This document shows, in pieces, positions 45,679 through 52,856 of a stretch of DNA of 64,000 nt (position 1 is the stretch's first letter; the number at the start of each line of letters is the position of its first letter). Below the pieces are notes generated by a model, which saw only the letters and a list, made by a program, of their open reading frames with translations, searched no databases and was not told where the DNA came from. A program made the translations under genes and the position numbers. Source of the DNA: Anaerolineae bacterium (GTDB taxonomy: Bacteria > Chloroflexota > Anaerolineae > Aggregatilineales > Phototrophicaceae); the NCBI GenBank assembly GCA_022843385.1, contig JALHNT010000005.1:42000-105999 (forward strand), written 5' to 3'.

Positions 45679-46512
45679 TCAGGGTAAAGAACGCTGGGCG
45701 TCGGGCATAATTTCAGCATCACGATAAAAATACTGCTGCGCTTCGATCAGGTCGATAGCCGCGCGGATGACCGGCTGATGTTCCGGGTTGATAATGGCGT
45801 GGAGTTCCAGCGCCGTCAACAGATACAGATTCAGCGCGAAGAAGGCGCGCATCGAGACGCTGACCGGCTCACCGGCAATCGTCACGGTCAGGCCGCTAGC
45901 GGCACAAAAGCAGCGCGTCCAGTCGGCATGAGACTCAAAAAGCTGGAGCACCTGGGCGAAGTAGCGGTTCTCGCTCTCGATGAACAAGCCGCGCTGCACG
46001 CTGACGACGCGGGCGATCCCCAGCACCAGCCCCAGCGTGCCATAGGCCATCGCCGAGAGATCATTCCGCAGCAGCGCCCCCATGATCTTGTGGGCTTCTT
46101 CCGCCAGCCCCATCAGCTCACGGCTGGCATAGGCATCGGCGGCTGATTGAAACAATTTCCAGTTGAAGGGATCGACATCACGTTTGAGCGCCGCCAACTC
46201 GCCGCGTTTGTCCAGCAGCACCCGCATCTGCCGCAGCCCCGGCACCGCCCAGATCAGCGTCTCCGGTCGGGTGATCTCGGCGCGTTTGGTTTTGATGCTG
46301 GTGACGCTGATGCTGACCAGATGCTCATCCACCCGCCGCAAGGTATAGTGATCCTCATCCCGTTCCGGCAGATTCGTGACGAAGACATGCATATCAACAT
46401 CACTGTAGGGGGAAGCGGTGCCGCGCGCGTGGCTGCCGGTCAGCCCGATGGCCGAGACATCCTCCCGATCCAGATCGGCGATGAGCCGTTTCAGAAACTC
46501 GATTGATGTCAT
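45679..46512 (-). CDS. Nucleotidyltransferase-domain protein upstream of metG
   Basis: A 277-residue protein. The N-terminal pol-beta type nucleotidyltransferase motif is intact: 'GLTGSHARGTASPYSDVDMHVF' (G-S-x(7-9)-D-x-D). The helical C-terminal half resembles that of aminoglycoside- or kanamycin-type nucleotidyltransferases, but the substrate is unknown. AGGTAGAGG precedes the ATG. metG begins ten bases after its stop, so the two are co-transcribed; a role in tRNA or translation control is possible but not shown. Confidence 0.8.
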   Translation of the reverse strand: MTSIEFLKRLIADLDREDVSAIGLTGSHARGTASPYSDVDMHVFVTNLPERDEDHYTLRRVDEHLVSISVTSIKTKRAEITRPETLIWAVPGLRQMRVLLDKRGELAALKRDVDPFNWKLFQSAADAYASRELMGLAEEAHKIMGALLRNDLSAMAYGTLGLVLGIARVVSVQRGLFIESENRYFAQVLQLFESHADWTRCFCAASGLTVTIAGEPVSVSMRAFFALNLYLLTALELHAIINPEHQPVIRAAIDLIEAQQYFYRDAEIMPDAQRSLP

Positions 46513-46558
46513 CCTCTACCTGTTCCCATCTGTGATGCTGTCTTCGTGAGCCATAAAT

Positions 46559-46591
46559 AAAAAACCGCCTGTCGATATGGGACAGACGGTT
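46559..46591 (-). terminator. Attenuator-like terminator in the nucleotidyltransferase-metG leader
   Basis: Read on the minus strand: AACCGTCTGTC-ccatatc-GACAGGCGGTT, an 11-bp stem with one U-G pair, then six T. It lies ~45 bases before the start codon of the nucleotidyltransferase gene and ~105 bases after the likely transcription start, so it would stop the operon's own transcript unless antiterminated. Confidence 0.85.
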
Positions 46592-46692
46592 GGTTGTTGC
46601 TGGTCAGGGCGACCATGACGCGCGGCACCTACTCCAATCTGTCCGAATGGAAGCTGCACATCGTCATCAAAAACGTGTCGCCAGTAATCATA
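46592..46692 (-). ncRNA. Structured leader, possible T-box-like regulator
   Basis: The segment between the promoter and the leader terminator holds GGAGTAGGTGCCGCGCG (minus strand, 46635-46619). This is reminiscent of the T-box sequence GGGTGGTACCGCG but has AGGT where UGGN is expected. GGCGAC near the 5' end can pair with GTCGCC further on, competing with a TGGTC/GACCA hairpin. About 100 nt is too short for a classical T-box stem I, so the class is unsettled; a different attenuator or protein-binding leader is equally possible. Confidence 0.4.
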
Positions 46693-46698
46693 AACGCG

Positions 46699-46727
46699 AG
46701 TATAGTAGAAGCATGGAAGCCCGTCAA
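46699..46727 (-). promoter_or_regulatory. Promoter of the nucleotidyltransferase-metG operon
   Basis: On the minus strand, TTGACG and TATACT with a 17-bp spacer. Transcription would begin near 46692, giving a leader of about 180 nt. Confidence 0.85.
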
Positions 46728-46746
46728 GAGAAGAGGGGAAACCAAG

Positions 46747-47406
46747 ATGGTCGCACTGCGCGCCGAAACCCTGGCCGCGCCGCCCGCTGAAGAACGTCAG
46801 CAAATCACTTTTGAAGACTACCTGAAGCAGTACAGCAGCCGCGAAGGAAACCAGAGCGAGTGGCTGGCGGGAGAGGTGGCGCTTTACCCCATGACCAACA
46901 ACGTCCTTCACCAGAACATCATCTTTCTGCTCTCGTTCGTGCTGCACTATTTTGTCACCAGCCGTGCCCTGGGTCGGGTGATTCAGGCCAATGTGCCGAT
47001 GAAGTACAGCGACGAGAAACCAGCCCGTGAACCAGACTCGATGGTCATCCTCAACGCCCATATCGAGCGCATCCGCCCGACCTATGTCGATGGCATCGCT
47101 GATATTGTGATCGAAGTCCTCTCGCCGGAGAGCGACGCTCGTGACCGGGGCGATAAGTTCGTCGAGTACGAAGCCGCCGGGGTGCCGGAATACTGGCTGT
47201 TCGATCCCATGCGTCAGGACGCGCTGATCTACGGGCGCGGCGAGGATGGCTACTATCATCTGCTGCCGCGTGACGAGCAGGGACGGCTGATCTCGCAGGT
47301 GCTGCTGGGGTTTGCGCTATCACCGGATGTGTTGTGGCAGGAGGCGCTGCCCTCTGGCCCGGATATGGTGCGGCTGGTCGAAGGGATGGAGACAGCCGAA
47401 TCCTGA
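46747..47406 (+). CDS. Uma2 family endonuclease-like protein
   Basis: A 219-residue protein of the Uma2/DUF820 family, which has a PD-(D/E)XK-type nuclease fold. Visible are 'ITFEDYLKQY', 'EWLAGEVALYPM', 'REPDSMVIL', 'DIVIEVLSPESDARDRGDKFVEYEAAGVPEYWLFDP' (E-V-L-S-P and the catalytic D..E..K region). These genes are abundant in Cyanobacteria and Chloroflexota; their target is unknown. ATG 46747 has GAGGGG upstream; the earlier ORF start overlaps the divergent promoter. An unexplained 40-codon open frame continues in register after its TGA stop. Confidence 0.85.
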   Translation: MVALRAETLAAPPAEERQQITFEDYLKQYSSREGNQSEWLAGEVALYPMTNNVLHQNIIFLLSFVLHYFVTSRALGRVIQANVPMKYSDEKPAREPDSMVILNAHIERIRPTYVDGIADIVIEVLSPESDARDRGDKFVEYEAAGVPEYWLFDPMRQDALIYGRGEDGYYHLLPRDEQGRLISQVLLGFALSPDVLWQEALPSGPDMVRLVEGMETAES

Positions 47407-47415
47407 TGCTCTGCA

Positions 47416-47529
47416 TTGCCAGAGATCATCACCAGCCAGCCGAAAGACTATTCGCCTGACTTTGCCCCGTCACCATCGGTTGTTGAGCGCGCCCGCATTA
47501 TCGCTGATGAATTGAAAGGCAAGAGTTGA
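47416..47529 (+). CDS. Possible 37-residue ORF in frame behind Uma2
   Basis: After the Uma2 TGA the same frame stays open for 40 codons with coding-like composition ('PEIITSQPKDYSPDFAPSPS', then an Arg/Ala helix ending ELKGKS). A TTG start is available but no ribosome site. It could be a C-terminal extension lost by a nonsense mutation, a readthrough product, or a tiny gene. No match is recognised. Confidence 0.3.
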   Translation: MPEIITSQPKDYSPDFAPSPSVVERARIIADELKGKS

Positions 47530-47551
47530 ATTGTCTACGGTTATTTTGTGC

Positions 47552-47578
47552 TATAATAATCTAATCAAGATTTGATTA
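47552..47578 (+). promoter_or_regulatory. -10 box and operator-like dyad before acyl-CoA dehydrogenase
   Basis: TATAAT (47552-47557) is followed by the perfect 7-3-7 dyad TAATCAA-GAT-TTGATTA (47562-47578) over the likely start of transcription. A TTGTCT at 15 bp upstream may be the -35. The layout suits repression by a TetR/MarR-like regulator not encoded next door. Confidence 0.65.
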
Positions 47579-47595
47579 TTGAGGAGAGGGACATC

Positions 47596-48768
47596 ATGGT
47601 TGACCGTGTGATGGAACAGACCGGGGTTTCTTTTGAACTGAGCGCCGAACAAAAAATGTTACAGAAGATGGCGCGGGAATTCACAGCGAAGGAGATCATC
47701 CCCGTCGCCGCTGAATATGACGAACACGCCAAATTCCCGGAGGACATCTTCCACAAAGCCCGTGAGCTGGGTCTGGTGAACATGAACATTCCAGCAGAAG
47801 TGGGCGGCGTTGGTGCATCAGTATTCGAGGAATGCCTGGTGGCGGAAGAACTGGGCTATGGCTGCACCGGCATCAGCACCAGCATCAGCACCAACAACCT
47901 CGGCTCACTGCCCATCATCCTCTCCGGCAACGATCAGCAGAAGCAGTACTGGCTGGGCGAACGGCTGATGGAAAATGGCGAATTCGTGTCGTATTGCGTC
48001 ACTGAAGCGGCTGCCGGTTCCAACGTGGTCGGGATGCAGACCCGCGCCGAGCGCAAGGATGGCTACTACCTCATCAATGGCTCCAAGATTTTCATCACCA
48101 ACGCCAGCCATGCCAACTTCTTCACGGTGTTCGCCAAGACCGACCCGGATGCCGGGCATCGTGGCATCAGCGCCTTCGTGATCGACCGCAACACGCCAGG
48201 TGTCAGCGTCGGCAAGAAGTTCGATAAGATGGGCCAGCGCGCCAGCGACACCGCTGAAATCGTCTTTGAAAATGTCGAAGTGCCGGTCGAGAATCTGCTG
48301 GGCAAGGAAGGTCAGGGTTTCTACACCGCGATGAAGGTGTTCGATTACAGCCGTCCGGGCGTGGCCGCCGCAGCAGTTGGGTTGCAGCGCCGGGCGCTGG
48401 ATGAGAGCGTCAAGTATGCCCGCGAGCGCGAAGCCTTCGGCGTGCCGATCTACCAGCATCAGGCCATCGGTCACAAGATTGCTGATATGGCGATCAACTA
48501 CGAAGCCTCACGGCTGCTGGTGTGGCAGGCGGCCTGGATGGTCGAGAGTGGTCATGCCAACGCCAAAATCGCCGCTTATGCCAAAGCCTTCGCCGCTGAT
48601 ATGGCGACCCGCGCTGCCGTCGATGCGGTGCAGGTCCTGGGCGGCTATGGCTTCATGAAGGAATACCCGGTGGAGAAGCTGCTGCGTGATGTAAAGATCT
48701 TCCAGATTTACGAAGGCACCAGCGAAATCCAGCGCAACATCATCGTGCGCGAATTGTTCAAGTCGTAA
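47596..48768 (+). CDS. Acyl-CoA dehydrogenase
   Basis: FAD-dependent alpha,beta-dehydrogenation of an acyl-CoA ester in fatty-acid or branched amino-acid breakdown. The 390-residue protein has all three family regions: helical N-terminus, the beta domain with 'YCVTEAAAGSNVVGMQTRAER', and helical C-terminus with 'AREREAFGVPIYQHQAIGHKIADM' and 'QVLGGYGFMKEYPVEKLLRD'. The catalytic base is Glu373 in 'YEGTSEIQR', the short-/medium-chain position. GAGGAGAGGG precedes ATG 47596. No electron-transfer flavoprotein or thiolase genes are nearby. A terminator follows directly. Confidence 0.95.
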   Translation: MVDRVMEQTGVSFELSAEQKMLQKMAREFTAKEIIPVAAEYDEHAKFPEDIFHKARELGLVNMNIPAEVGGVGASVFEECLVAEELGYGCTGISTSISTNNLGSLPIILSGNDQQKQYWLGERLMENGEFVSYCVTEAAAGSNVVGMQTRAERKDGYYLINGSKIFITNASHANFFTVFAKTDPDAGHRGISAFVIDRNTPGVSVGKKFDKMGQRASDTAEIVFENVEVPVENLLGKEGQGFYTAMKVFDYSRPGVAAAAVGLQRRALDESVKYAREREAFGVPIYQHQAIGHKIADMAINYEASRLLVWQAAWMVESGHANAKIAAYAKAFAADMATRAAVDAVQVLGGYGFMKEYPVEKLLRDVKIFQIYEGTSEIQRNIIVRELFKS

Positions 48769-48788
48769 CCAGCGCCTTCTGGCACGGA

Positions 48789-48816
48789 ACCGGGGGACTA
48801 TCACCCCGGTTTTTTT
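48789..48816 (+). terminator. Terminator after acyl-CoA dehydrogenase
   Basis: ACCGGGG/CCCCGGT stem with an eight-base loop and a seven-T tract. The ATG of the next gene directly follows the last T. Confidence 0.88.
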
Positions 48817-49893
48817 ATGCGACTTCCAGTGCATTTCTTCTGGCTGTTCCTGCTCATGCTGTTGGGCTGCGCTGCACCAGAGGATGTGCTGCCGACGCAG
48901 GCCGTGCTGCCGACGGTTAATTCGCCGGTTGCCACCGTGCGGCCGACTGATCCGCCGACTCCCCCACCCCCCAGCCCAACAGCGACCGCCTCGGCCCGGC
49001 CCACCCTGACCGCTGCTCTAAGCGCAACAGCCACTGCTAGCCCGACCCTAACCCTAACGCCGACCCCCAGCCCGACGCTGCCGCCGCTGGAGATTGACTT
49101 TGAGGCGGTCTACAGCCTGATGGTGGAGCTGCGAGAACCGCTGCGGCAAGCGCTGGAAGCCGATCAGTCGCTGCTTTACCCGGCGTATCGCTTCACAGTG
49201 ACCGCCTTCCGCGAGCGCGATGGCTGGGCCAAGATCACCTTAGCACCTACCGAATTGGTCGAGAATGGCTGGCAGCGGGTTGAGGATTACCGCGACCGCT
49301 GGGTGGAGGTGCTGGCGCGCCAGACCGATGACCGATGGCAGATGTGGCTGATGGGCAGCGCCGACAATCCCCCTGTCCCAGGTAATTTTGTGAACCTGGA
49401 GGCTACTCCACCGCCCTTAGCCGGAGGCTATCGCTTTCCCTGGCGCGCCGGACAGAGCTGGTGGTCCATTCAGGGTTGGCACGAGGGCAACGCGCTCGAT
49501 TTCCAGCCACAGCCGGAGGGTAGCCATGCAGTGCTGGCCGCCGAGTCAGGTTTGTTGAAAGAGGTGTGCAGCGATGGCTATCAGAGCCTACTGCAAATCA
49601 CTCATGCCGATGGTCGAGCGACCTATTATCTGCATGTGACACTGGGACAGCGGGTACGAGAGCGCTGGCTCGATCAGCCGGTACCGCAGGGTCTGGTGCT
49701 GGGGCAGCTTTACCGTCGCGTCCGTTACCGCACCGCCTGCGGTCAGGGCTACAGCCGGCATCTGCATTTCGCTGTGAGTGACCGAAGTCTCACAATCGAT
49801 GGCTACCTTCTGGCAGACATTGCGGCTGTGGCAAGCTGCTGCACCCGCCCGCCGTCCTTCACCTCAACCAACCAACCCGTTTCACCGGAGTGA
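48817..49893 (+). CDS. Lipoprotein with Thr/Pro linker and M23-like peptidase domain
   Basis: A 358-residue exported lipoprotein. Lipobox LLGC at ~15-18 is followed by a ~70-residue Thr/Pro/Ala linker typical of cell-wall-spanning spacers. After a ~100-residue unknown domain comes an M23-like domain: His and Asp in 'GWHEGNALDFQP', 'AESGLLKEVCSDGYQSLLQITHADGRATYYLHV', and 'HLHFAV' (HxH). M23 enzymes cut peptidoglycan cross-links. The Cys-rich insertions and a spread-out motif leave activity uncertain. The ATG abuts the T-tract of the upstream terminator, so there is no room for a ribosome site; leaderless translation or a downstream start is possible. Confidence 0.78.
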   Translation: MRLPVHFFWLFLLMLLGCAAPEDVLPTQAVLPTVNSPVATVRPTDPPTPPPPSPTATASARPTLTAALSATATASPTLTLTPTPSPTLPPLEIDFEAVYSLMVELREPLRQALEADQSLLYPAYRFTVTAFRERDGWAKITLAPTELVENGWQRVEDYRDRWVEVLARQTDDRWQMWLMGSADNPPVPGNFVNLEATPPPLAGGYRFPWRAGQSWWSIQGWHEGNALDFQPQPEGSHAVLAAESGLLKEVCSDGYQSLLQITHADGRATYYLHVTLGQRVRERWLDQPVPQGLVLGQLYRRVRYRTACGQGYSRHLHFAVSDRSLTIDGYLLADIAAVASCCTRPPSFTSTNQPVSPE

Positions 49894-49924
49894 GTGCCGA
49901 TCGAGAAACGTGGCTCTGCGACCA

Positions 49925-50539
49925 CTAACCCATAGACCGGGCGCGGGCATAGTGACGGCGGGCTTTGGCGCGATTGCCACAATCCTCCATATCGCACCAG
50001 CGGCGGCTGTGATTGCGGCTGGTATCCAGGAAGAGCCAGCTACAATCCGGGCTGGCGCAGTGGCGAAGCTGTTTGAGCGCCGGCGATGTCAACAGATCAA
50101 GGGCTGATTGCAGGAGCGGCCAGCCCAGCCAGGTCAGGTCATCATCCGGTTTCAGCCATGCCCAGGCGAAGCCAGTCGCCGTTGGCAGCAGGCGGCGCCA
50201 GGTTTGCGCGATCTGTGCCAGCTCATTCAGACGTTCCAGATCAGCCGCATCCGGTTGGCGCTGTTCGGAAAGCGCCGTGAAGATGCGATACAACAGGCTG
50301 CGCAGCCCTTTGATCTCGTCCAGCGCTGCCACAGCCCGTTGCGGATGCTGGTGTGCCCGTTCGATCATCCGCCCCAATTCATCCAGTTGGATCAGACCGG
50401 CCAGCCGTGACCAGAGCAGCAGCCCTTCGACGCTTTCCAGCCACTCGACATCCACCGCGCCATCCACCCATTCGAGCGTATTGACAAAATCTAGGCAGAG
50501 ACTGCCGCCAGCAAACTTAAAGGTCTCAACACCGACCAT
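49925..50539 (-). CDS. ABATE/CGNR zinc-finger protein
   Basis: A 204-residue protein. An N-terminal ABATE domain ('ETFKFAGGSLCLDFVNTLEW') is followed by a C-terminal CGNR zinc finger: 'HCASPDCSWLFLDTSRNHSRRWCDMEDCGNRAKARRHYAR', with four Cys and the CGNR tetrad. These proteins are thought to be stress-linked DNA-binding regulators. ATG 50539 has AAAGGGG eight bases upstream. It is divergent from a DMT exporter, and a dyad lies between them, so control of that exporter is likely. Confidence 0.9.
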   Translation of the reverse strand: MVGVETFKFAGGSLCLDFVNTLEWVDGAVDVEWLESVEGLLLWSRLAGLIQLDELGRMIERAHQHPQRAVAALDEIKGLRSLLYRIFTALSEQRQPDAADLERLNELAQIAQTWRRLLPTATGFAWAWLKPDDDLTWLGWPLLQSALDLLTSPALKQLRHCASPDCSWLFLDTSRNHSRRWCDMEDCGNRAKARRHYARARSMG

Positions 50540-50561
50540 CAATATAACCCCTTTAATCAAT

Positions 50562-50621
50562 TTGACAGGTTAGCCCGAATCAACTATGCTTATAACCAGT
50601 AAAAAGCATTTAGCTGGTTAT
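50562..50621 (+). promoter_or_regulatory. Promoter and operator of the DMT transporter gene
   Basis: TTGACA (50562-50567) and TATGCT (50585-50590) with a 17-bp spacer, followed by the dyad ATAACCAG (50592-50599)/CTGGTTAT (50614-50621) at the start of transcription. Both genes then have AGGGGTTAT ribosome sites. The only regulator adjacent is the CGNR protein, whose own leader is on the other side. Confidence 0.8.
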
Positions 50622-50635
50622 GTCAATGAGGGGTT

Positions 50636-51556
50636 ATGGTTGCTGTTCGTGAATTCTCGCCAGTGGTCATCCGCCAGGCCATCCTCGCCATGATCGCCTC
50701 TGCCGCCTGCTGGGGGCTGGGGATGGTGATGAGCAAGTATACCGTCAGCGCTGTCCCGCCCGTGACGCTGCTGGTGGTTCAGTTGCTCGCCAGTGTCAGC
50801 GTACTATGGCTGATGACAGCGCTGCGTCGGATGCCGATCACGTGGAGCTGGGGAACACTGCGCAAGGGAATGACCGGTGTGCTGGAACCGGGGCTGGCGT
50901 ATCTGGCGGGACTGATCGGCTTAACCATGACCAGCAGCAGCAGCGCCTCGCTCATCAGCGCGATGGAACCCTTCATGATCGCCGCGCTGGCCTGGGTGCT
51001 GCTGCGTGAACGCATCACCCGGCGTGCCGGCCTGCTGATGCTGCTGGCGGTGTGCGGTGTGGTTCTGGTGACTGGGGCGGAAAGCGGCGGCGCAGGCCAG
51101 ACATCCTTGCCGGGTGATTTGTTGATCCTGTTGGGGACAGGTTTTGCCGCACTGTATGTCATCAGCAGTCGCAGGAGTGTATTGGGTCTTGATCCGCTGC
51201 CGCTGGCCGCTTTGCAGCAGAGTTTTGGTTTGCTGCTGGCCTTGCTGGCGCTGCCCTGGGCATTGACCCTGGGCGGGGAGCAGACACATATCGCCCAGGT
51301 GCCGCTCTCGGCCTGGGGCTGGTCGCTGCTGACCGGCGTGGTGCAGTACGCGATGGCTTTCCTGCTCTATCTGAACGCGCTCAAGGTTTTGCCAGCCACC
51401 CGCGCTGCTCTGTTCCTGACGCTTATCCCGCTGTTCGGTGTGGGTGGATCGGCGCTGTTTCTGGGCGAAGCCCTGACTGCTGTGCAGATCACGGGCGGCG
51501 GATTAATCCTACTGGCGCTGATCGGGCTTCGCACAGGCGCAACCCATACGGACTAA
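50636..51556 (+). CDS. EamA/DMT family transporter
   Basis: A 306-residue permease with ten predicted helices in two EamA halves. First half: 'ACWGLGMVMSKYTVSAVPPVTLLVVQLLAS' and 'SASLISAMEPFMIAALAWVLLRERI'. Second half ends 'ATRAALFLTLIPLFGVGGSALFLGEALTAVQITGGGLILLALIGL'. The paired 'EP/IP...GE..T..Q..G' motifs are standard for drug/metabolite exporters. GAGGGG lies upstream of the ATG. Substrate unknown; control by the divergent CGNR regulator is likely. Confidence 0.92.
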   Translation: MVAVREFSPVVIRQAILAMIASAACWGLGMVMSKYTVSAVPPVTLLVVQLLASVSVLWLMTALRRMPITWSWGTLRKGMTGVLEPGLAYLAGLIGLTMTSSSSASLISAMEPFMIAALAWVLLRERITRRAGLLMLLAVCGVVLVTGAESGGAGQTSLPGDLLILLGTGFAALYVISSRRSVLGLDPLPLAALQQSFGLLLALLALPWALTLGGEQTHIAQVPLSAWGWSLLTGVVQYAMAFLLYLNALKVLPATRAALFLTLIPLFGVGGSALFLGEALTAVQITGGGLILLALIGLRTGATHTD

Positions 51557-51630
51557 CGTCCGTTTCTCACCGTCTATTCATTATTTTCTCATACAACCGC
51601 TGATCGTCTGGGTTACACTCCTCCTGATTT

Positions 51631-51655
51631 CACTTCCGAATGGGAAGTGTACAAT
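51631..51655 (+). promoter_or_regulatory. Dyad and -10 before the ScyD-like gene
   Basis: CACTTCC-gaatg-GGAAGTG (51631-51649) lies directly upstream of TACAAT (51650-51655), in the spacer position. The -35 is weak. An activator or repressor dyad is possible. Confidence 0.45.
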
Positions 51656-51684
51656 CGTTGGGATATTTATGGAGGAGTCGATTT

Positions 51685-52743
51685 ATGAATCGTCGTTTGC
51701 TAGGACTGGTACTGCTTCTGGTCGGTCTGCTGAGTCTGTCATCGGTCGCTTTCGCTCAGGATGCTGAGCCGATTGCCACCGGACTGAACAACCCGCGCCA
51801 CATCAGTTTTGATGCCGATGGTAACCTCTATATCGCTGAAGCCGGACAGGGTGGCGATACGGATGGCATCGGTCCTTTTGGCGCGGCCAAGTTTGGCGAA
51901 ACCGGTCAGATCACGGTTGTCTCAGCCGAAGGCGAACAGTCCGTCCTGATCCCTAACCTGCTCAGTCTGGACGCCGGTTTCGGTCAGATTGAAGGCCCAA
52001 TGGCGGTTTATGTCACCGATGACAGCTACTGGGTGGTTGTGGGCATTGGCCCGCAGGAACTTGGTGAAGGCCAGCATGTCGAAGCCCTGGTACAGTATGA
52101 TAAAGAAACCCTAGAAGTGGGCGCGGTGATTGACATCGGCGCTTATGAAACCGAGAACAATCCTGACCAGACCGAAGAGCTGGTGGCGAACCCCTCGGAT
52201 ATTGATGTCAGCGCCGATGGCGTGGTCTATATCGTTGATGCCAGCGGCAACGCTCTGTATAGCTGGACAGAAGCCGATGGACTGAGCGAATTCGCTGTGT
52301 GGGTGCCAACCGAAGGTTCAGCCCAGGCCGTACCAACTTCGGTCTCGGTTGGGCCAGATGGCGATGTCTATGTGGGCTTCCTCAGCGGTTTCCCCTTCGC
52401 CAAAGAGAGCGCCGTGATCGAACGTTACAGCGCCGATGGCGAGCTGAAGGAAACCTACACCGGCTTGTCCTATGTCACCGATGTCGTAGTGACCGATGAT
52501 GGCACCATCTACGCCGTCGAATTCGCGGCTGGCTTTGGTGACTTCGGCTGGGAAAGTGGTGGGCGCGTGGTCGAGGTCAGCGCTGATGGCGTCGAAGCGA
52601 TTGCTGAAGGACTGAACTTCCCCTACGGCTTGGCGATCAATGCCGACGGTGAGATGTTCGTCAGCGTTAACACCTACGGTATTACCGCGGAAGGCGCGCT
52701 CATCCTCGATGAAGGTGCCGTCATTCCAGTGGGCGGTATGTAG
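51685..52743 (+). CDS. ScyD/ScyE-like secreted beta-propeller protein
   Basis: A 352-residue exported protein. The signal peptide 'LLGLVLLLVGLLSLSSVAFA' is followed by NHL-like propeller repeats ('GLNNPRHISFDADGNLYIAEAG', 'NPSDIDVSADGVVYIVDASG', 'VPTSVSVGPDGDVYVGFLSG', 'YVTDVVVTDDGTIYAVEFAAG'), matching the ScyD/ScyE family. In cyanobacteria these genes sit in scytonemin clusters; here no such cluster exists, so that pathway is not implied. GGAGGAG precedes ATG 51685. A terminator follows. Confidence 0.85.
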   Translation: MNRRLLGLVLLLVGLLSLSSVAFAQDAEPIATGLNNPRHISFDADGNLYIAEAGQGGDTDGIGPFGAAKFGETGQITVVSAEGEQSVLIPNLLSLDAGFGQIEGPMAVYVTDDSYWVVVGIGPQELGEGQHVEALVQYDKETLEVGAVIDIGAYETENNPDQTEELVANPSDIDVSADGVVYIVDASGNALYSWTEADGLSEFAVWVPTEGSAQAVPTSVSVGPDGDVYVGFLSGFPFAKESAVIERYSADGELKETYTGLSYVTDVVVTDDGTIYAVEFAAGFGDFGWESGGRVVEVSADGVEAIAEGLNFPYGLAINADGEMFVSVNTYGITAEGALILDEGAVIPVGGM

Positions 52744-52800
52744 AGAATACCCTAAGAACTTGCTGAGGAATTGTGTAGAACAGTCCTCATCCTCACTCAA

Positions 52801-52830
52801 CCCTCTGCTATCATGTGGCAGGGGGTTTTT
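52801..52830 (+). terminator. Terminator after the ScyD-like gene
   Basis: CCCTCTGC/GCAGGGGG stem with one T-G pair and a nine-base loop, then TTTTT. Confidence 0.82.
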
Positions 52831-52856
52831 CATGAAGGCATAATTCTGGAGGCCGA

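Noticed and set aside
51685-52743. Scytonemin biosynthesis, suggested by the ScyD/ScyE-like gene
   Set aside because: No ScyA, ScyB, ScyC or aromatic amino-acid genes nearby; the match only shows a secreted propeller family.
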